DNA of 23,178 nt, taken from the NCBI GenBank assembly GCA_035527455.1, contig DATLAN010000357.1, positions 1 through 23,178 of the forward strand, read 5' to 3'. A model generated the notes under the pieces. It saw nothing but the letters and a program-made list of their open reading frames with translations, was not told the DNA's origin and ran no database searches. Shown here piece after piece: positions 8,184 to 15,862 of this stretch. Position 1 is the first letter of the stretch. Every line of letters starts with the position of its first letter. Source of the stretch: DATLAN01 sp035527455 (lineage in GTDB: Bacteria > Planctomycetota > Planctomycetia > Pirellulales > Thermoguttaceae). The position numbers and the translations under genes were made by a program.

Positions 8184-10205
8184 TCAGAACAGTATCCAGT
8201 ACTGAACCGCCTCGATCAAGTCGTGCAGCCAGACGTATCCGATCGGCCGCCGGCCGCAATCGATCTTCGCCGACACCGTAGCGCCGGGCACCGGCTCGGG
8301 GATCTGTTCGCGGTCGACGCTGACGGTGACCAGGACGAACACGTCTTCCGACTCGGCCACTTCCGTCCTCATGCCCACCCGCTCGATCTTGCCCTTCAGT
8401 TTCAGGCCCGGGTCGGTTGCCAGAACGAAGGACACGTCGCGGTCCTCGCCGATTTCCTTCTGCGCGGCCAGCACGTGGGCGATGCGGTCGTCGGGCACCC
8501 GCAGTTCCAGCACCCAGGGCCCTTCCCGGTCGGCCACGGTCATCAGGATCTGCCCGCGACTGACCGGGCGGTCCTCCAGCAGTTGATTCAAATTCCACGT
8601 GAGCACTTCCCCGTCGATGGGGCTGCGGACTTCCAACTCGCCTTTCCGTCGCTCGAGAATCTCGTACTGTTGCTCGAGGCCCGAGATCGACTCTTCAAGC
8701 TGCTTCTGCTCGGCCGTCAACAAGGCGAGACGCCGCCGCTGCTCCGCGGTCTCGCGCGGAGCGCTCTTGCGTTCCGTCTCGACCGTGTCGAGTTTCGCTT
8801 TCGCCGTGTTCAATTCGCCCGAAATGCGCTGCAGCTCGAAATCGAGTTCCACGTTGCGCACGTGCAACAACACTTTCCCGGCGGCCACTTCCTCTCCATG
8901 GCCGACTTGCAGGTCGTAGACGACTCCGTCGCAAGGCGCGAACACGTCGCAACGCGTCAGCGGCTGCAACTCGCCCCGCGCCTCGATCTTGAAATCCGCG
9001 GGCACGGCGACCAGCGCGAACACGGCGGCCGCCACGAGCAGAAGCGCCAACAAGGTCTTCGGCAACTGTCTGGCTCGCACGAACCACCGGGCTTTGGCCA
9101 GCGCTGTCAACAAACGTGCAAACGGCACGCTCCGAAGCGTCAGGGCGTTGTGCAGGGCCAGAGAACCGTGGTTGCACACGGCAGAAACGCTCGTCTGCAA
9201 GTGTTCGTCGATCCCGGCCTGAAACCGCTCGACGACCAGCGCGCCGATCACTTCTCGCCGGCGGGAAGGCCGGTCCGTTTCCGGCTCCAGGAGCGGAATC
9301 ACGGCCAGCAGGCGGACGTGGGACAGGTCGAGATAGCCGCTGAGCAACTCCTCGATCTGGGGTGCCGCGACGGCCTCGTCCGGCAGATGCCAGAACGGCT
9401 CGCCCGTTTTCGACACGGCTTTGCAGAGTCTCTCCAGTTCGCGGACGACGTTGCCCCGCGGATTGAACGTTTCGACTCCGCTGACGGCCGCGATCCGGTA
9501 CTTCGAGCCGCGCCGAACCGCCACGCTGACGCGGTCGCAACCGATCAGCCGCCGTCCCCCATTGGCAATCTCGTACGCCGTGGACTTCAAGTCCAGGCTT
9601 TCGTGAATCCGCTTGACGAATTGGTCGAATTGCCCGAGCTGCCGAGCTTGGTGCCGAAAACCGCGGAGTTGGCGGTTTCGATGGAAATCGGACACCAGTT
9701 CGCAGACGACGGTGAGCAGTTGGAGGTAACCGCGTTGTGCCGCCGGACTCGCGTCGGCGCGCTGGAGCACTTCCAAGACGCCCCGGGGTCCTTCGTCGCA
9801 CGCCCAGGGTGCCAGCACCAGCAAGAACTCGGTCGGATTGGCCGCCTGGTCCGATGCGCCGGGCCCCGAGCCGGGCGGCACCAGCTTGCCTTGGCCCGTC
9901 TCGAGCACGCTTTCGACCAGACGCGCGTGATGCGGCCAGCGCAAACCATCGGCACCGAACCGATCACGCGGCAGATTGACCTGATACTCGAGCTTAAGGC
10001 CTTCCGCCGCATCGCCCGTCCAGACCGCCGCACCGACCGCCGCCAACGCCGGCACGACGCGGTCCATCAACCGGGCGTAGAAGTCCGCCGGCGGCAGTTC
10101 CGAGGCCGAGAGCCTGCCGAGGTCCTCGATCAGGCCATCGATCTCGTGCCACGCGTGATCGGTGGCGCTCGACGTGGGGTGAGAAGCATCGCTGGTCATA
10201 TCCAT
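8184..10205 (-). CDS. Tandem-GAF / HlyD fusion adaptor protein
   Basis: About 673 residues. The cytoplasmic N-terminal part has two GAF-like segments (about 35-175 and 195-355; LIGCDRVSVAVRRGSKYRIAAVSG is typical of GAF). One transmembrane helix follows at about 382-402 (LLALLLVAAAVFALVAVPA). Then comes an HlyD adaptor at about 405-660, with lipoyl halves (CDVFAPCDGVVYDLQVGHGEEV and VRSPIDGEVL) around a coiled coil at about 455-525. Known: GAF domains bind small ligands or mediate dimerisation. Inferred: a sensor-coupled adaptor for the same export complex as the next two genes. First gene of the minus-strand operon. Start: a TTG at 10208 and ATGs at 10205 and 10199 are all possible. No Shine-Dalgarno is visible, and TATACT lies immediately upstream (10213-10208), so a leaderless start is conceivable. 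Confidence 0.85.
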   Translation of the reverse strand: MDMTSDASHPTSSATDHAWHEIDGLIEDLGRLSASELPPADFYARLMDRVVPALAAVGAAVWTGDAAEGLKLEYQVNLPRDRFGADGLRWPHHARLVESVLETGQGKLVPPGSGPGASDQAANPTEFLLVLAPWACDEGPRGVLEVLQRADASPAAQRGYLQLLTVVCELVSDFHRNRQLRGFRHQARQLGQFDQFVKRIHESLDLKSTAYEIANGGRRLIGCDRVSVAVRRGSKYRIAAVSGVETFNPRGNVVRELERLCKAVSKTGEPFWHLPDEAVAAPQIEELLSGYLDLSHVRLLAVIPLLEPETDRPSRRREVIGALVVERFQAGIDEHLQTSVSAVCNHGSLALHNALTLRSVPFARLLTALAKARWFVRARQLPKTLLALLLVAAAVFALVAVPADFKIEARGELQPLTRCDVFAPCDGVVYDLQVGHGEEVAAGKVLLHVRNVELDFELQRISGELNTAKAKLDTVETERKSAPRETAEQRRRLALLTAEQKQLEESISGLEQQYEILERRKGELEVRSPIDGEVLTWNLNQLLEDRPVSRGQILMTVADREGPWVLELRVPDDRIAHVLAAQKEIGEDRDVSFVLATDPGLKLKGKIERVGMRTEVAESEDVFVLVTVSVDREQIPEPVPGATVSAKIDCGRRPIGYVWLHDLIEAVQYWILF

Positions 10206-10208
10206 CAA

Positions 10209-10594
10209 GTATAGTGTCGCGCTGGCTGCGGTGTGCGATCTGGTACCCGTCTGTGGGAACGACCGGCGGCAACCCCCACTGCCGTCGGAAAGTTGGGCGG
10301 GTTGCGCCCAGTTTGACGGCTGGGGTGGGTCCGGTTTCTACGAATGTAGTGAAAAATGGGGACGTGCGGGTTCGTTCATGCCGAAGACACATGTGAATAC
10401 CGACTTTCCGACGATCCTGTCCCGGCAGCGCCTTGATGACGAGCAAGTGATGAACGATTGAGCTTGTCTCGTCGCGTTGTTCGGTTCCCGCTTGAGGCGC
10501 TGCTGTCCGGACGGATGAAATCGGCACGTTGCCCCTTGCCCGATTTCGGCTGACGTCCGAGTCGGAAAAAGCCCCAAAATAGACCCGACTGACG
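10209..10594. other. Divergent intergenic region between the adaptor operon and the TolC gene
   Basis: This 386-bp region should hold the promoters of both units. I find only a TATACT adjacent to the minus-strand start, without a -35 match, and a TTGACG at about 10311 without a fair -10. A 6-bp inverted repeat (AGTCGG at 10560-10565, CCGACT at 10585-10590) ends 4 nt before the TolC start, where a ribosome-binding site would be. Small frames here have no coding signature. Confidence 0.45.
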
Positions 10595-12610
10595 ATGAAA
10601 CGAGAACTCACGTGGTTTGGTGGGCTCTTCGTGAGCGCCCTGATCGTGCTGACGGGATGTTCGGCACGGACGCCGGACTTGACCGTCCACGACGATCTTG
10701 CACACTTTCGGACCGTCGCCACCCGGACGGAATACCCCGACGTGCTCACGCCGAGCGATGACGCGATGCTCGACAACCCGGCACCGCGCTCTCTGGAAGA
10801 CTCGCCGATCGAGTACTGGGACTTGACCTTGGAGGAGGCGATCCACCTGGCGATGACCCACTCGAAGGTCATGCGGGACCTGGGCGGGACGATCCTTCGG
10901 ACACCGGAAAGCGTGCGGACTTCGCACGGCCCGGCCATCCAGGAGTCGGATCCGCGATTCGGCACGGAGGCCGCGCTCAGCGCGTTCGACGCCGAGTTTT
11001 CCACGCACTTGTTCTTCGAAAAGAACGATCGCCGGCTGAACAATCGCTTCCTCGGCGACGGTGGTTTCTTCGAGCAGGACTACGACGTCTTCCAGGCCCA
11101 GTTGACCAAGCGGGCCGCTACGGGAACGCAGTTCACGCTGCGCAAGAACGTCAACTTCGACAACGACAACTCCTTGGGGAACGAGTTCCTCGACGGCGCC
11201 TGGAACGTGGATCTGGAGGCCGAGGCCCGGCACTCCCTGTTGCAGGGCGGCGGGCTGAACTTCAATCGGATCGTCGGTCCCGACGGGAGCCCCGGCGTGT
11301 ACAACGGCATCCTGATCGCGCGGATCAGGACGGATATCAGCCTGGCGGAATTCCAGCTTGGTTTGCGCGACTTCATCAGCAACGTCGAGAACGCTTACTG
11401 GGATCTCTACTTCGCCTATCGGGATCTGGACGCCAAGATCCGCGCCCGCAATCGGGCCCTGGACACCTGGCGGCGCATCCACGCCCTGTACATGGCAAAC
11501 CGTCGCGGCGGAGAGGCCGACAAGGAGGCTCAGGCCCGCTCGCAGTTCTTCCGCTTCGAAGAAGACGTCCAAAACGCCTTGGCCGGGCGGCCGCTGGACG
11601 GCACGCGCACCAACAACGGGAGCAGCCCCGGAACGTTTCGCGGGCTGCCCGGCGTTCACGTCGGCGAGCGAAAGCTGCGACTGCTGGTCGGGCTGCCTCC
11701 CACCGGAGATCGCTTGATTCGGCCGGCCGATGAACCTTCCACCATGCCCATTCGTTTCGACTGGGCTCAAGTTACCGCCGACACGCTGGTCCAAAGGGCC
11801 GAGTTGCGGCGGCAGCGGTGGCAGGTCAAGAGCCGCGAGTTGGAATTGATCGCCAGCAAGAATTTCCTCCTGCCCAATCTGGACGTCGTGGGGCGATACC
11901 GGTGGCGAGGCTTCGGCGAGCGTTTGATCGATTCGTCGGGCAATCCCGCGTACGGCCCGGGGGACGATGCCGCCACGCTCAGCGCCAAACGATTCGATAA
12001 CGCCTTTACGAACCTGACCGACGGCGATTTTCAGGAATGGCAGCTCGGGCTGGAGTTCTCGCTGCCCATCGGCTTTCGCCAGGCCCACTCCGCGGTGCGC
12101 AACGCCGAGCTGCGACTGGCCCGGGACAAAGCCGTTCTCCAAGAGCAAGAGCGGCAGGTGCTCCACGATCTGAGCAACGCCGTGGCGGAGAAGAACCGGG
12201 CGTACGCCGTGTTGCAGACGAACTTCAATCGATTCGACGCGGCGCAGCGTCAACTGGCCGCACTGGAAGCCGCCTTCGAGGACGACAAGGCCGATCTGTT
12301 CGTGGTCCTGGACGCCCAACAGCGATTGGCCGACGCCGAGAGCCGCTACTTCCAGGCCCAGGTGGAATACACCCTGGGTATCAGGAACGTGCATTTCGAG
12401 AAGGGTTCGCTGCTGGACTACTGCGGCGTGGTTCTTTCCGAAGGCCCCTGGCCGCACAGCGCCTATCACGACGCCGCCGAGCTTGAGCGTCTGCGAGGCC
12501 GTCCGCGGCCGATCGACTACTCGCTGAACCATCCCCCGATCGTCAGCCGCGGCACGACGCCGCCGGCGGTTACCACGCCGACGGTGGAGACCACGATTAT
12601 CCAGCCGTAG
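10595..12610 (+). CDS. TolC-family outer-membrane efflux lipoprotein
   Basis: 671 residues. A signal peptide with lipobox LTGC (Cys22) gives an outer-membrane-anchored lipoprotein. The body shows the duplicated outer-membrane-factor pattern: YWDLTLEEAIHLAMTHS near residue 80, long helices with NVENAYWDLYFAYRDLDAK in the first repeat, and LRLARDKAVLQEQERQVLHDLSNAVAEKNRAY in the second. DLFVVLDAQQRLADAESRYFQAQVEYTLGIRNVHFEKG is a typical TolC C-terminal helix. At 671 residues it is longer than E. coli TolC (about 490), with extra N-terminal sequence and a Thr/Pro-rich tail. Known: trimers form the outer-membrane duct for HlyD-type exporters. It is divergent from the GAF-HlyD/HlyD/M50 operon, so it is the likely duct for that complex. 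No clear Shine-Dalgarno precedes the ATG. Confidence 0.92.
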   Translation: MKRELTWFGGLFVSALIVLTGCSARTPDLTVHDDLAHFRTVATRTEYPDVLTPSDDAMLDNPAPRSLEDSPIEYWDLTLEEAIHLAMTHSKVMRDLGGTILRTPESVRTSHGPAIQESDPRFGTEAALSAFDAEFSTHLFFEKNDRRLNNRFLGDGGFFEQDYDVFQAQLTKRAATGTQFTLRKNVNFDNDNSLGNEFLDGAWNVDLEAEARHSLLQGGGLNFNRIVGPDGSPGVYNGILIARIRTDISLAEFQLGLRDFISNVENAYWDLYFAYRDLDAKIRARNRALDTWRRIHALYMANRRGGEADKEAQARSQFFRFEEDVQNALAGRPLDGTRTNNGSSPGTFRGLPGVHVGERKLRLLVGLPPTGDRLIRPADEPSTMPIRFDWAQVTADTLVQRAELRRQRWQVKSRELELIASKNFLLPNLDVVGRYRWRGFGERLIDSSGNPAYGPGDDAATLSAKRFDNAFTNLTDGDFQEWQLGLEFSLPIGFRQAHSAVRNAELRLARDKAVLQEQERQVLHDLSNAVAEKNRAYAVLQTNFNRFDAAQRQLAALEAAFEDDKADLFVVLDAQQRLADAESRYFQAQVEYTLGIRNVHFEKGSLLDYCGVVLSEGPWPHSAYHDAAELERLRGRPRPIDYSLNHPPIVSRGTTPPAVTTPTVETTIIQP

Positions 12611-12648
12611 AGTTCCGCCAAGCGCGAAACGACGGATGGGGTGCCGGC

Positions 12649-12689
12649 TTGCCCCAGAAAAGCTCTCGGAGTACCATACACATATATGT
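12649..12689 (+). promoter_or_regulatory. Candidate promoter and operator of the antitoxin gene
   Basis: TTGCCC (12649-12654), 17 bp, then TACCAT (12672-12677). The perfect 10-bp palindrome ACATATATGT (12680-12689) follows at once and runs into a TGTA-type 4-bp tandem repeat up to about 12698. An AT-rich palindrome at the start site is what an autorepressing antitoxin would use. The promoter call is weak; the palindrome is seen directly. Confidence 0.35.
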
Positions 12690-12722
12690 ATGTATGTACG
12701 CGAGACTTTAGGGATCTTGGCC

Positions 12723-12950
12723 GTGCCTACCAAGACGATCACCGTTGATCTCGAAGCCTATCGCCGTCTCGAGTCCGTCAAGCGAGACAACGAGTCCTTC
12801 AGCGAAGCTATCAAGCGGACGATTCCGCCGCCTTTCGACCTGGAGGCCTACCGACGACGGCTGGAATCGTTGTCGCTGAGCGAAAAGGCCGCCGAGGCGA
12901 TCGAGGAGCAGATTCTCCGCCGTCGTCGGCCTGGGATCACGGACCAATAG
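12723..12950 (+). CDS. VapB-type antitoxin-like protein, apparently orphan
   Basis: 75 residues from a GTG start, with AGGGA 8 nt upstream. The N-terminus KTITVDLEAYRRLESVKRDN followed by ESFSEAIKR matches the VapB (DUF217-type) antitoxin pattern: a beta strand, helix, then the ESFS.VI segment. The C-terminus is charged and helical (SLSEKAAEAIEEQILRRRR), usual for toxin neutralisation. Known: these antitoxins normally precede a PIN-domain VapC ribonuclease. Here only about 100 bp separate it from recO and no PIN-domain frame is present on either strand. An upstream ATG at 12636 would add 29 unrelated residues and cross the palindromic operator, so it is rejected. It is either a solitary remnant or acts on a toxin elsewhere. 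Confidence 0.72.
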   Translation: MPTKTITVDLEAYRRLESVKRDNESFSEAIKRTIPPPFDLEAYRRRLESLSLSEKAAEAIEEQILRRRRPGITDQ

Positions 12951-13056
12951 CGGCCTGCCCGGATACGGTGATCCTCGTGGATCTGGGAGACTGAGATCCC
13001 AAGTTGCAGGCAAGGGCGCCTACCCCGATCCTGTTTTTGCTTATCACACCGACGCC

Positions 13057-13812
13057 ATGCCTGCCGAAAAAGCCGACGCCATCGTGCTGCGAACCGTCGA
13101 GTTCATGGAAACCAGCCTGGTGGTGACGCTATTTACGCGGGAATTCGGCAAGATAGGCGCTTTGGCGAAAGGGGCGAGACGACTCAAAGGGCCTTTCGAG
13201 TCTGCTCTTGACGTGCTGGCCCGTTGTCGAATAGTCTTCCTCCACAAAATGTCCGAAGCGCTGGACCTGTTGACCGAAGCGAAGCTCCTGCGGCGATTCC
13301 GCCCGGCCGGCAGGGACTTGTTCAGTCTCTATGCCGGCTATTACGTGGCCGAACTGCTCAATGAGCTGACCCACGACGACGACCCCCATCCGGAACTATT
13401 CGATTTGGCCGACGAGACGTTGGAAGCCCTGGCTGCCGGGGAGCCGGTTCGCCGACGGGTGATCCGTTTCGAACTCGGCACGTTGCGGCTGCTGGGATAT
13501 ATCCCTTCGCTGGACCGTTGCGTCGAGTGCGGCATAGCCGTCGAAGTCGCCGGGCGGCTCGCGTTCGGGCAACTCGACGGCGGGGTGCTTTGCAAGGACT
13601 GTCGTATCGGAAAGAAAAAAGTCGTCTCGATCACCGCCGGCGCGTTGAGGACGATGGCACAACTGGCCGACCCCCAGAGCCGCAACTGGAACCGCATTGA
13701 AATCGATCCACGCACCCTCGGTGAGACCCGCGGCGTGTTGAACCATTACCTGTCCCACCTGTTGGGCCGAAAACCGCGTATGCACGAATACTTGGGCCAG
13801 CTCTGGAACTGA
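13057..13812 (+). CDS. recO: DNA repair protein RecO
   Basis: 251 residues, the normal RecO length. The N-terminal OB-fold has the hallmark ADAIVLRTVEFMETSLVVTLFT and FGKIGALAKGARR (residues 6-41). The helical domain includes LLTEAKLLRRF and LYAGYYVAELLNEL. A zinc finger is intact: Cys155, Cys158, Cys179 and Cys182. Known: RecO binds single-stranded DNA and, with RecR, loads RecA in gap repair. The ATG at 13057 gives a full-length match, though no Shine-Dalgarno is seen. It is 52 bp upstream of the BamD-like gene, on the same strand, possibly co-transcribed. Confidence 0.93.
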   Translation: MPAEKADAIVLRTVEFMETSLVVTLFTREFGKIGALAKGARRLKGPFESALDVLARCRIVFLHKMSEALDLLTEAKLLRRFRPAGRDLFSLYAGYYVAELLNELTHDDDPHPELFDLADETLEALAAGEPVRRRVIRFELGTLRLLGYIPSLDRCVECGIAVEVAGRLAFGQLDGGVLCKDCRIGKKKVVSITAGALRTMAQLADPQSRNWNRIEIDPRTLGETRGVLNHYLSHLLGRKPRMHEYLGQLWN

Positions 13813-13864
13813 GAACCGTCGAATAACCAGTCCGCCGTTTCCCAAGGACAAGGACGTCCACCGC

Positions 13865-15142
13865 ATGTTTCCGCACGGATTGCGATTTCTCATCTGTCTT
13901 GCCGTTGTATTGGGCAACGTCGGCGGCTGTAAGGGCGTGCCTCCGGTGCCCCACGGCGCCGCTACCGCACCCGAACCTCCGAGCACGGGCGATCCCTACG
14001 ACGCTGATCGTGGGGGCGGCTGGCTCTTCGACGGGCTGAGCGGCCGCGACTCGTCGCCCACCTCCAGCGGCGCGCCCGATGGCGTAGTCCCCGTCTCGGC
14101 CACCGAACCGATCAGCCCGGCGCCCGTGCAACTGCCGAAGAAAGACTCCGGGCTGAAACTCTCGGACTTCTCTCCGGACAACATCGGCAAGACCGTCAAG
14201 GAGTTGACCGGCCAGGGGCCGAATGAAGGCGTGGCGCAGGCGCTGTTCGAAGAGGGCGACGGATTGTTTCGGGAGCGTCAATTCTCCGCAGCGGCGGAAC
14301 GGTTCGAGAAGGCCGCCAAGCGTTGGCCCGACTCGCCGATGGAGGAAGACGCCCTGTTCCTGGCAGGCGAGAGCTACTTCTTTTCCGACCGGTATCCCCA
14401 GGCGCAAGACACCTACGACAACCTGCTGAAGAAATACGACAATTCCCGCTACCTCGACACGGCCTCCAAGCGACTGTTCGCCATTGGACAGTATTGGGAA
14501 GACGTGCATCGAAAACAGCAGCACTGGCCGGTCACGCCCAATTTCACCGACAAGAAGCAGCCGATGTTCGATACTTTCGGAAACGCCGTCAAGGCTTACG
14601 AGGCCGTCCTGCAACGCGACCCCCGCGGCCCGCTGGCCGACGACGCCGTGATGGCCATCGCCAACGGCTATTTCAACAAGGGCCGGTACGAGGACGCGGC
14701 ATATCATTACGACATGCTCCGCACCGAGTATCCCAGCAGCGAACACCAGCAAGCGGCCCACGTGTTGGCCGTGCAGAGCAAGCTGCGGGTCTATCAGGGC
14801 GAGGAGTACGACCGCACGCCGTTGGACGATGCCGACGACGTCGCCGCCCAGGCGCTGACCCAGTTCCGCAGCCAGTTGGGAGAGGAGCAGGACCGGCTGG
14901 CGGAGACCCGCGACCGGATCGTCGAGGAGAAGGCCAAGCGGGATTGGGCCATGGCCCGGTACTACGAAAACCAAAATCAATACGGTGCCGCCCGCTTCTA
15001 TTACCAGTCGATCATCAAGGACTATCCGCTCAGCCAACACGCCCGCCTTGCCCGCAGCCGACTCGAGGAAATCCGCGGCGAGCCGGACGAGCCGCCGGAT
15101 CGATTCGGGTGGCTGAACAAGGTCCTTCCGTCGAGAAACTAG
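13865..15142 (+). CDS. BamD-like TPR lipoprotein
   Basis: 425 residues with a signal peptide ending NVGGC (lipobox, Cys22), then a Pro/Gly/Ser-rich linker to about residue 115. Tetratricopeptide repeats follow at about 120-215, 237-305 and 360-405, such as ALFEEGDGLFRERQFSAAAERFEKAAKRWPDS and SIIKDYPLSQHARLARSRLEEI. Known: BamD anchors the barrel-assembly machinery for outer-membrane proteins. This protein is longer than proteobacterial BamD (about 245 residues), so it could be a paralogous envelope TPR protein. The next gene is LptE-like, which favours an outer-membrane role. Its TAG stop (15140-15142) lies inside the first bases (CTAG) of repeat element C, so the repeat may have set the present C-terminus. 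Confidence 0.82.
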   Translation: MFPHGLRFLICLAVVLGNVGGCKGVPPVPHGAATAPEPPSTGDPYDADRGGGWLFDGLSGRDSSPTSSGAPDGVVPVSATEPISPAPVQLPKKDSGLKLSDFSPDNIGKTVKELTGQGPNEGVAQALFEEGDGLFRERQFSAAAERFEKAAKRWPDSPMEEDALFLAGESYFFSDRYPQAQDTYDNLLKKYDNSRYLDTASKRLFAIGQYWEDVHRKQQHWPVTPNFTDKKQPMFDTFGNAVKAYEAVLQRDPRGPLADDAVMAIANGYFNKGRYEDAAYHYDMLRTEYPSSEHQQAAHVLAVQSKLRVYQGEEYDRTPLDDADDVAAQALTQFRSQLGEEQDRLAETRDRIVEEKAKRDWAMARYYENQNQYGAARFYYQSIIKDYPLSQHARLARSRLEEIRGEPDEPPDRFGWLNKVLPSRN

Positions 15143-15308
15143 CACCAAACGGTTTTTCGGCGGTTTGGCATTAAGTTTGGGATGTCACGGTGGGTGGCAC
15201 GCCCTGAGGAACGAAGGGCGTGGTACGCCGGGAAAACACGCCCTTCGTTCCTCAGGGCGTGCCACCCCAGAGTTCACCGCAACGATGTCAAGAACCGTTT
15301 GGTGCTAG
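15139..15308. repeat. MITE-like element C with 31-bp-arm hairpin core
   Basis: A 170-bp element. Terminal inverted repeats CTAGCACCAAACGGTT (15139-15154) and its perfect complement (15293-15308) flank a core with arms 15192-15222 and 15237-15267, loop GTACGCCGGGAAAA. No open frame of its own is credible. It fills the whole gap between the BamD-like stop and the lptE start. No clear target duplication beyond the CTAG at each end. Confidence 0.9.
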
Positions 15309-15312
15309 CATC

Positions 15313-15840
15313 ATGATGCGAAGAAGTTGCCGATGCTGCCTGCCGTGGGTGCTTGTCCTCCTGACCGGCTGCGCCGGTTACCGGATCGGCAATCAGTCGC
15401 TCTACCCGGCCCATATCCGCACGGTCTACGTGCCGATGATCGAGTCGAGCAGCTTCCGCCGCAACCTGGGCGAACGGCTCACCGAAGCGGTGGTCAAGGA
15501 AATCGAACGCACGACTCCGTACAAAGTGGTGGGCACGCCCAACGCCGACGCCGTGCTTTCCGCGCGGATCGTCGGCGAGACCAAGCGGGTGCTGATCCAA
15601 AGCCGCTCCGGCGACCCGCGCGAATTCGAGACCAACCTGCAAGTCCGGGTCCAATGGCTCGACCGTCAGGGGCAAGTCTTCCGTACCGTCGAACCGATTC
15701 CACTGCCGCCCGAATTCGTCGACGCGGGTGCCGCCGGGTCCCTCATCCCCGAGGTCGGCCAGTCGGTCGCCACTTCCCATCAACAGGCGATCACGCGCCT
15801 GGCCGAACAGATCGTGGGACTGATGGAGAACCCATGGTAG
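15313..15840 (+). CDS. lptE: LptE-like LPS-assembly lipoprotein
   Basis: 175 residues. The signal peptide has lipobox LLTGC (Cys20). The body matches the LptE family: GYRIGNQSLYPAHIRTVYVPMIES near the N-terminus, LGERLTEAVVKEIERTTPYKVV, then ADAVLSARIVGETKRVLI. Known: LptE plugs the LptD barrel in the outer membrane and helps insert lipopolysaccharide. ATGs at 15313 and 15316 both fit; a longer frame from 15220 starts inside the repeat and is rejected, because the signal peptide begins at 15313. Repeat C ends only 4 bp before the start, so the ribosome-binding region lies within the repeat and no Shine-Dalgarno is seen. It lies 22 bp before folP, on the same strand. No lptD is in the window. 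Confidence 0.85.
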   Translation: MMRRSCRCCLPWVLVLLTGCAGYRIGNQSLYPAHIRTVYVPMIESSSFRRNLGERLTEAVVKEIERTTPYKVVGTPNADAVLSARIVGETKRVLIQSRSGDPREFETNLQVRVQWLDRQGQVFRTVEPIPLPPEFVDAGAAGSLIPEVGQSVATSHQQAITRLAEQIVGLMENPW

Positions 15841-15862
15841 ACTCCCCTTCCCATCCCGACCC

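Noticed and set aside
5351..10214. Long plus-strand frames at 5351-7078 and 7653-10214
   Set aside because: Antisense to the M50-HlyD and GAF-HlyD genes. They are rich in Gln, His and Arg with no domain signature.
10231..10461. 76-residue Cys-containing frame near the export genes as a possible precursor peptide
   Set aside because: GTG start with no ribosome-binding site and no leader-like or core-like pattern; not supportable.
10376..12742. Minus-strand 788-residue frame opposite TolC
   Set aside because: The TolC frame has a lipobox signal peptide and family motifs; the antisense frame has none.
12951..13056. Structured region (GGATCT...AGATCC and GCCTGC...GCAGGC) as a terminator or riboswitch
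   Set aside because: Stems are short and mutually exclusive in part, with no T-run directly behind a stem and no known riboswitch core.
13631..15148. Minus-strand 505-residue frame opposite the BamD-like gene
   Set aside because: Shadow of a TPR gene in a GC-rich sequence.
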